From Mixophyes australis (lineage: Eukaryota; Chordata; Amphibia; Anura; Limnodynastidae), in the NCBI GenBank assembly GCA_036250195.1, contig JAVHZZ010000004.1, positions 321,365,628-321,429,627 on the forward strand: a DNA stretch of 64,000 nt, in the 5' to 3' direction. The notes beneath the pieces were generated by a model, which searched no databases, was not told where the DNA came from, and saw nothing but the letters and a program-made list of their open reading frames with translations. A program made the translations under genes and the position numbers. This document shows, one piece after another, positions 57,342 to 64,000 of the stretch (positions are counted from its first letter, which is position 1; each line of letters begins with the position of its first letter).

Positions 57342-57989
57342 TCTAATATATATAAGCCTAGCGGCGTGTGTTAGTGTGTGTGTGTGTGTGTGGAAAAAAC
57401 TATTTTCTCAGAAAGGGCTCATCCAATTGACCTGAAATTTGGTATACTGACATTATTTGACAAAAAAATTATAATAGTGAAGTCAGTTACTTCCATCATC
57501 CCTCCTTCCCCCCGTGGGAGGGGTAGTAAAGGCTAAATTTGCCAGTTGAGGTCTCAAACTCTTGACCGTGTGGGTATTTATTTACCAGAGCCTGTGTTTG
57601 GTCATGGACAATTGTATGTCGCATTTTCACGAGTACGGAGAAGCAGTCATGTGAAAGTGCAGGTTAGGAATACTGTCCTTCAAGGAAGACTGATTGAGCA
57701 CAGCGATAAGGTGTTTAGCAGAAACGTTGTGTATCGAGAGGTTTTAGAACAGTAAGACGATGGAGATTAAGGATGTGGAGATGAAGATGAAGGATGAGGT
57801 GATGGAGAAGAATGATGAGGTGGTGACATGTGGACAAAACCATGTTAAAAAAGGGCGCTTACGTCGGGAAGTAACGCTCTTCCCCTGAGGAGGCCTGGCC
57901 TAGCCCCAAATGCATGGCAAGAACCTTTTTAACACCTTAAGTAGCTTGATTTGACTAGAATGCATGAGTATCATGCACGGGTTAACTTG
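57342..57989 (+). mobile_element. Short Helitron, copy B, inside the second PLE
   Basis: It starts TCTAATATATATAAGCCTAG after an A and ends with the hairpin GCATGA-GTA-TCATGC and CTTG before a T. Its ends match copy A (36,703), including a (TG)n tract near the 5' end and the last ~230 bp. Between them it keeps a helicase C-terminus, so it is an internally deleted Helitron. Confidence 0.85.
57546..57755 (+). pseudogene. Helitron helicase, C-terminal remnant
   Basis: The open frame reads SQTLDRVGIYLPEPVFGHGQ, LYVAFSRVRRSSHVKVQVRN, ending VVYREVLEQ before a TAA. This is the end of the Pif1-type helicase of Helitrons (GQTLDRVGIYLPEPVFSHGQ, LYVAxSRVR, motif VI, followed by N.VY.EVL). The rest of the helicase and the whole Rep nuclease are gone. 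The gene ends about 230 bp before the Helitron 3' end. Confidence 0.9.
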
Positions 57990-58203
57990 TATTATTATAT
58001 ATACAGATCATAGATCCTATATTAATCAGGGATCATCATGGTTAAAGATAAATCTATCACTATCCTAAATAACAGGATTTCCGAGTCATATAACATATAC
58101 ACTTTACTATGAAAGCTAGCCATCAATAGTATAATAGTATATATATATAGTATATGGTGTATATATATATAGTATAAAATAAGTCTAATCAATCTACATC
58201 CTA

Positions 58204-58650
58204 TCAATCTATGAAGTGGGCTATTTCAAAAGCCTCATTTAACCCATAAGGTGCCAAAATGCTCAATTTATAATCCAATACATTTCTCTATGAGATAATT
58301 TATTTGCTAAGTCTATACCTCTTTCACCCACTGTTATATGTTCAATTGCTTGAAAACATAAACCACTAGAGTCTCCATTGTGATATCTTAAAAAATGTCT
58401 TGAAACTGCATGAATTCTGATTTATTCTTATTACTTCTCACATATTCTTGTATGTGTAATTTCAGGGCCCTTTTCATCTTGCCCACATATTTCAAGCAAC
58501 ATGGGCACTCTAAAAGATACACCACTGAAGTTGTCCTGCAATTATTTAGTCCTTTCATTTTAAATGTATTCATACCCGAGCAATCGGAGAATGTTTTTAA
58601 CAAACACTAGAAGTTGAACATTTAATGATACCTGTTAATTTAGTTAAAAT
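58204..58650 (-). pseudogene. PLE GIY-YIG endonuclease remnant
   Basis: On the minus strand the sequence reads MKGLNNCRTTSVVYLLECPC, CLKYVGKMKRALKLHIQEYV. After a frameshift near 58,395 it continues AVSRHFLRYHNGDS, then LANKLSHREMYWIINLSIL and GLNEAFEIAHFID before a stop. The order is the same as in the PLE at 12,091 (VIYMLECSC, YVGKTKRPLK, KLSQREMFW, GLNEMYKIA). The frameshift and an upstream disruption near 58,600 make it non-functional. Only the C-terminal third of the endonuclease-bearing region is left. Confidence 0.85.
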
Positions 58651-60626
58651 AAGTTTCTTTAACTTTATTTTCTTCATTAGACAACATGCCTGGTGCCAAG
58701 CATTTTAAATTAAACAAGGCAAAACAATTCTTTGTGCTGGTTTACACAGAGCGCATTTTTTCATAATGTACTTTCAATAATATTAGAGGGAATTCTCAGT
58801 TTTTGAATGTCAGATTGCTTTGGATTTTTTCATGTTACAACCGCATAGCAATAAGAAAAGTCTGTTGCAATATTATGTTTCTGGAATTGGATTCTCAAAT
58901 AACAATGAATCATATTTATTTTAACCTTTGTAACACAGATTTGGATTTATAATGCAAGTGCCAAATGGCATCCAAATCCACATTTGTCCTGTGGTTATTA
59001 CTAAGTAAAAAATGAATGTAACATTTCTGCAATGATGTTTGCATACTGGTCGGTTAGGATTTATGCTACCATCCTGCCAGCAATATGATCAGAATGTTGA
59101 CAACTTTTTAAGATGAAGAATTTAGAATGAAGACTTATCCATCATGTCTGCTTTTTTTTTTTTTGCTCAAAGTTAAATGCGATAAAGTCAGATTAATGGT
59201 TTCTGACTTTGCCATATAAATCATATGTGTGTTCCTCCTCAGCTTCAGATGGCAATATAATAAAAGAACAATCCAACAAATGATGCTTTGTACAACAATG
59301 TTAACAAAAAATGGAGAGTGCAATATAAAATACAGGGTAATACCACTTCCTAGTAAACTTGTCACATTTATCTCTCATGGTGTCTTTTTTTTTTATAATG
59401 AAACAAATGCCGCAATCCCTCCCGCCCCAAACGCCTGCACCCAGCACCATCTGGTCATGACTCTACAACCATTCAGTTTCTGGCTAATTATCATGAACAA
59501 CCATTTCCACCTGTATATGGGTGGGATATATGAGAGCCATCACATTGTGTACAGTCTCATTCTCCCAACATAATTAAATTCAAACTACTAGCACGTAAAA
59601 GGTTTGTTACAATATAAAGAATATATTGGGTAGATTTGATAACAGTACATTTATCCTTTAAGATGTGAAAAATGGGGAGCGAAAAATAAAATGATGACTG
59701 TATTATATTATACGCATCTCTTCTTATCTATTCTAATAACAGCATAATATCTCCTCTCCGGTCATATGTTTGTCCTAATCCCACTTGTACTAAAGGACCA
59801 CTAAATCCCAAAATATACATTTTCAGGTATTAACCATGAAGGTTTGATGATGAATATGACGCCTCAATCAGTAGAATTTCAGTGTTATCCTGAAATTCCA
59901 CTGTATCCACTGTCTTAAAGAATTACAGAGTTGCTTTATTAGAGAGCTAAAACCCTTCCCACATCATTAAAACAGAGTCCTAAATGTCAGGTCAAAAAGC
60001 TAAACCTGCAAACCTGATTTGAACTGTGCTGACATCCCCAGTCTTGTGTAAAAATTAACCAGTCCACACAGTGGGCCTCATTTATGAAATACAAAGTTCT
60101 CCTGGGTGGTTCTGTGCACCTTGATTTGCACAGGTGCACCTAGATTCCACCTAAAACTTAGAGGTTTCAGTGGCAGTATTTTGGGGATGGAGATGACAAT
60201 TTTGCACTGGCCAATAGTGGAACTTGGGGAGAATTATGGCATTTATTGAGTATGCACTTACTTTTGCTAAGCTGTATAAAAATGAGATATCATTTTGCAG
60301 ACTGAGATTAATGAAATGAGTTAGGGGTGGAGAGGATGCATTTTAGGTATGTTTGTTGTGGCGTGGAAGGGATTCGGTTTTTGCATCAGCCCTGGAGGAC
60401 TTACTGTATACTTTAGGTCTTACTGTATACTTGAGGTCTTATTCTATACTTTAGGTTTTATTGTACACTTTCATTTGGACACATTTTTTATCTTACAGTT
60501 GTTTTTTGGTGGAGAAGAGCATTTCTAGATACAAAAGTTTGTTATGTTAAAGAGAAAGTCCTGATCCCCTTCCCCTGATTAGTGTGTTTTGTTTTTAAGT
60601 TTAAAACTCATATGAAAAAAAATGTA

Positions 60627-60630
<4 letters not shown>
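58651..60630. other. Anonymous stretch
   Basis: No supported gene. Three TTACTGTATACTTTAGGTCT-like short repeats lie near 60,400-60,470. Confidence 0.4.

Positions 60631-60685
<55 letters not shown>
60631..60685. repeat. (TA)n microsatellite
   Basis: About 27 uninterrupted AT units, left of the inverted repeat at 60,767. Confidence 0.95.
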
Positions 60686-60689
<4 letters not shown>

Positions 60690-60766
60690 CAAAAACAGAC
60701 ATAGGTCCTCTGCACTCACCATGTACAGACTGGGGTGCAAGAGGGGGTTGCCCACATTGTATAGAC

Positions 60767-61027
60767 AAGAAAACAGGGATACTCTGCACTCTCCAAACAC
60801 ATAATTAATGCTATATCAAGTACTGTTCTATATTAAAAACAGGGAATGTTAGTTCCACATATTGCAATATATGTTTAAGCTGACCAGTATGGGAAGACTT
60901 TGGCGTGAGTTGGCCAGCTTAAACATATATTGCAATATGTGGAACTAACATTCCCTGTTTTTAATATAGAACAGTACTTGATATAGCATTAATTATGTGT
61001 TTGGAGAGTGCAGAGTATCCCTGTTTT

Positions 61028-61030
<3 letters not shown>
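60767..61030. repeat. Near-perfect inverted repeat, 119-bp arms, between (TA)n tracts
   Basis: Left arm 60,767-60,885, spacer 60,886-60,911 (26 bp), right arm 60,912-61,030. The arms differ at one position (A/G near the spacer). The right arm abuts (AT)n directly. The left arm is separated from its (TA)n by an 81-bp segment (60,686-60,766). The layout copies, in miniature, that of the PLE at 10.7-14.2 kb. Confidence 0.93.

Positions 61031-61067
<37 letters not shown>
61031..61067. repeat. (AT)n microsatellite
   Basis: A pure AT tract joined to the right arm of the inverted repeat and to the Helitron-like sequence that follows. Confidence 0.95.
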
Positions 61068-61071
<4 letters not shown>

Positions 61072-62404
61072 GAAGAAGTTTGTTTGTTTGTTACTTTGTA
61101 GGCAAATATCTTCGGCAACCCTGCACTGATTCGGATGAAACCAATGCGAGGTGGTCCATCTGGATCCCAGACAGATTTGACAGATTTTAAGGGGTTTAGG
61201 GACCTGGTCTGACCTCCCGTTCGTGTACACTGGCCAGAACTTTGACTCTCGGAGATTGCTCTGAGCCTTCCACTGGATGGATTTTGACAAAAATTTTAAA
61301 GACTTTGAAATTGGATCCCAGAAGTTATTTTTGGGGGTGTAGGTCTCAGTCAGACCTCCCGTTGGTGTATGCTGGCCAGAACTTTGACCAGGGGAGCCTG
61401 GTCTGGACCCACCACTGGATGGATTTGGTTTGTTTGCATTCAGACACCCCTGAACCGATCAGGATAAAACATGAGGTGGTTCAGTTGGAACCTTGGTAAG
61501 TTTAAGGGGGTTAGGGTCCCAGTTGGGCCTCCCATTGGTGTATTCTGGGCAGAACTTTGACCCGGGAGCCTATTCTGTGTCTTTCACTGGATGGATTTGA
61601 CGAAACCTTCACAGACTGGTAACATTGGATCCCAGAGGACATACCAGGGGGTTGAGGTCCCAGTCAGATCTCTTGTTGGGGTACACTGGCCAGAACTTTG
61701 AGACAGGGGGCCTGTTCTGGGCATTCTACTCGATGGATTTGGTTTGTTTGTCTGTCCACTGGATGGATTTGGACTAAACTTTCACAGTCTGGTTGGATCC
61801 CAGAGGACATACCAGGTGGTTGAGGTCACAGTCAGACCTCCCATTTGTGCACTCTGGTCAAAACTTTGACCCGGGGAGCCTGTTCTGGGTCTTCTACTGG
61901 ATGGATTTGGTTTGTTGAACTGTATGGTTATGTATTTGGAAAGCCCTGTACTGATTCTGATGAAACCAATGTGAAGTGGTCCAGTGAGATCCTGGCCAGG
62001 TTTTAAGGGGGTTATAGTTCCGATTGAACCTTCCGTTGGTATATGCTGGGCAGAACTTTGACCTGGAGAGCCTTCCACTGAATGGATTTGGACCAAAACT
62101 TCACAGACTGGTAACACTGGATCCCAAAAGTCATACTAGTGGGTTGAGGTCACGGTTGGACCACCCGTTGGTGTATGCTGACCAGAGCTTTGACCTGGGT
62201 ATCCTGTTCTTGGCCTTCCACTGGATGGATTTGAATACAATTTAATATAAAAACAAAAACAACACTGAGCAGACAAATAATGTGTGTGTTGGAAGAGCTT
62301 CTAATCTGCTAATTATTTTTAAAATGTGGATAGTTACATCCAACTGATCGTTAACTTAATAACCTGAAGATTTAAACACGGGCAACGCCGGGTACTTCAG
62401 CTAG
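61068..62404 (+). mobile_element. Helitron-like unit with irregular internal tandem repeat
   Basis: It ends with a hairpin (ACACGG-GCAACG-CCGGGT, one mismatch), a short spacer and CTAG followed by T, which is the Helitron CTRR end. The 5' end is not certain and may lie in or next to the (AT)n tract. Inside, GGCCAGAACTTTGA-like landmarks recur at about 61,232, 61,373, 61,547, 61,687, 61,854, 62,048 and 62,179, with CACTGGATGGATTTGG between them. Unit length alternates between roughly 130-140 and 165-195 bp. No protein is recognisable. Confidence 0.7.
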
Positions 62405-64000
62405 TATAATATAAATATTAAAAAAATAACTGGCTGACTACTTCATTAACTCTGCTCTCTTCGAGCTGACTGTTCTCACACACTCTGTCTTTGTTCTGCC
62501 TCATAGGTCTCCTCTCTTCCCCCTACCAGCATTCTCTCAGTGGAAAATCTCCTCAGCACTTGTTGCCATGCCCCCTCCTTCTGGAATCCTCTTTGGCAGC
62601 AAGGGAGTCTGGGAGGTGTAATTATTTTCTTCTGCAGCCATGTTTGGACTGGGCTATCAATTGTTTCCTCTGCATATGCCGGGGATACATGAGGAACAAG
62701 CAAAACCTATTATCGAGTATTCAAAAAGGATGCTTTCACTATGGCTGTTATTCTTAAGCTATTTCTACCTTGATTTGAATTTAATACTGTATCCCAGGGG
62801 TCTTGGTGTTGTGTATCTGCTCACTAATACATGAGGATACTTGGTAAAAAAAAATATGGTTTATTGTCAAACACACACAAATTATACTTGATATATGTTG
62901 GTCCAAAGAGAGAAACTTCTATTCCAAGATTATGATAATCCACACCTTTGATGTTCTAAGAGCTGTTCAGGAGAGATGTTGCAGCTGCTATGTGGTCTAC
63001 TTTAGAATGCTATGTACCTCCTGGAAGCTTTTCATTGTTTTGTGTGAATCCTTCGGGCAAAACTAAGGCTGGATATCCTATACCCCAGCAACTCTTGCAT
63101 TACTTATGTTTTGCAGACCTTGAGTACAGATTTTTGAAGTTTATGTCCTGCATTATAACTGCAAGTGAGGAACAATTCCTATTCTCAACCACAGTAAGCT
63201 AAGTATTGGAAAAGAAGAATTTTATTTATTTAACCATAAAGACTCAAAGTTGTGAGATTTTATATTTAACGTAGGGCTTCACAAGGTTTTTTTTTACAGT
63301 TTATATGGTGATAGTAGTTATTTTGTTGTTTTTCAACCCTTGTAGTTGACATTCTTTCATAGCTTCCCACATTAGCCTATATGAGGCCTCATCTCTGTTT
63401 ATCCATGTCTCACACCCAATTAATCCCTTCAATTTGTTCATCTATTGTTCTCTATTGTTCTCTTGTATAACTGCTATTATGTTATATCCCTACTTTGGAT
63501 AATGGTTTATTACTTCTATTTCCCTCACCTTTTTCTCTCTTTCTGTTGCCCCTCAGGTCCTTACTACTTTGTACTACCTTCCTTTGGAGGATTCCAGAAA
63601 GCTTTCAGATGAGAATAATCCATTTTTCCTGCCGCTTCCCTTAAGAAGATTACACTGAAAGTGAATAGGTTGAATGTACCATGAAAGCGCTCAAGTCTGC
63701 TATTTGCTCTCAAAAGAGATCATAACCTTCCTGTATGAGGCCCATTATGTATTTCCTCACTCTTCCTTAGAAACCTTACTTTAAGTGTCACTTCCATAAC
63801 CTTTGTGCTTGATCCAAAATATGGTTTAATTTAAAAACCTATTTCAGAAACTCCTAAACACCAGAACAAATGCATTAGGCACATATTCAGTGCAACTTGC
63901 TGCCAAATTAAGTCCTCCTAGAAAACCACTCATCTGGCAGACCACACATCTGGCAGACTGGAGTGGAAGTTATAACCAGTACCCTGAAAGACTCTTCTGC
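62405..64000. other. Anonymous stretch to the window end
   Basis: No recognisable gene or bounded element. Open frames near 62,491-62,757 and 62,990-63,202 have no known domain and are not supported. Confidence 0.4.

Larger units (their letters stand above)
56380..58650 (-). mobile_element. Second Penelope-like element, minus strand, 5'-truncated
   Basis: The coding end (58,650-58,204) is followed on the minus strand by a 3' region with a hammerhead-like motif (56,774-56,744). It finishes near 56,380 at a TTAAGCGCCTAGAG motif beside TATATA. A Helitron (57,342-57,989) sits inside the 3' region. Removing it leaves the motif about 780 bp after the stop, comparable to about 650 bp in the PLE at 12-14 kb. 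The reverse transcriptase is missing. Confidence 0.78.

Noticed and set aside
61242..62245. Protein-coding frames in the 61-62 kb array
   Set aside because: They follow the irregular tandem repeat and have no recognisable domain.
62491..63202. Possible host exons
   Set aside because: Short overlapping frames without domain, splice pattern or family resemblance.

Overview
This 64 kb window looks like intergenic or intronic DNA from a large, repeat-rich vertebrate genome, most probably an amphibian (frog). The evidence is the very high density of transposable elements: Penelope-like elements (PLEs), L1/Tx1-type and L2-type LINEs, PIF/Harbinger and hAT elements with their MITEs, Helitrons, LTR remnants, a SINE with an L2-like GATG tail, and long (TA)n and GATA-type microsatellites. 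I found no convincing host gene, tRNA, rRNA, CRISPR array or prokaryotic feature. Every protein-coding trace I recognise belongs to a mobile element, and nearly all are broken. The species assignment is inference.

Layout. 1-10.7 kb: an AT-rich degenerate tandem repeat, then mostly anonymous DNA with MITEs, including a hAT MITE with a perfect 8-bp target duplication at 9.5 kb. 10.7-14.2 kb: a PLE whose GIY-YIG endonuclease end sits between two ~1.1 kb inverted arms, each carrying a hammerhead-like motif, with (TA)n on both outer sides. 15-26 kb: a hAT MITE, a SINE, a 33-bp/132-bp higher-order minisatellite, several Harbinger-type MITEs and a ~300-bp tandem repeat with a MITE inside it. 26-32 kb: a 46-bp tandem repeat, two foldback structures, a reverse-strand SINE and a possible LTR. 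33-40 kb: LTR-like debris, a short Helitron and a 786-bp MITE.

40.25-43.94 kb is an end-to-end PIF/Harbinger element with TTA duplications. It keeps a three-exon Myb/SANT-type gene, with one internal stop, on the minus strand. Its transposase is reduced to a C-terminal scrap on the plus strand. 45.5-46.2 kb is the 3' end of an L2-type LINE. 46.8-54.3 kb is a decayed L1/Tx1-type LINE split by a ~1.9 kb composite insertion and by a 1,256-bp solo LTR with a perfect 5-bp duplication. 56.4-58.65 kb is a second, minus-strand PLE with a 648-bp Helitron inside its 3' region. 60.6-61.07 kb is a 119-bp near-perfect inverted repeat between two (TA)n tracts, followed to 62.4 kb by a Helitron-like unit with an irregular tandem array. 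The last 1.6 kb is anonymous.

Relationships. The insertions are nested and can be ordered: L1, then solo LTR and composite insertion; PLE, then Helitron; Harbinger element, then small MITE; tandem repeat, then MITE. The 3.7 kb Harbinger element and two MITEs (24.9 kb and 42.2 kb) share terminal sequence, which suggests an element and its non-autonomous relatives. Boundaries are exact where target duplications or matching termini are seen, and approximate elsewhere.
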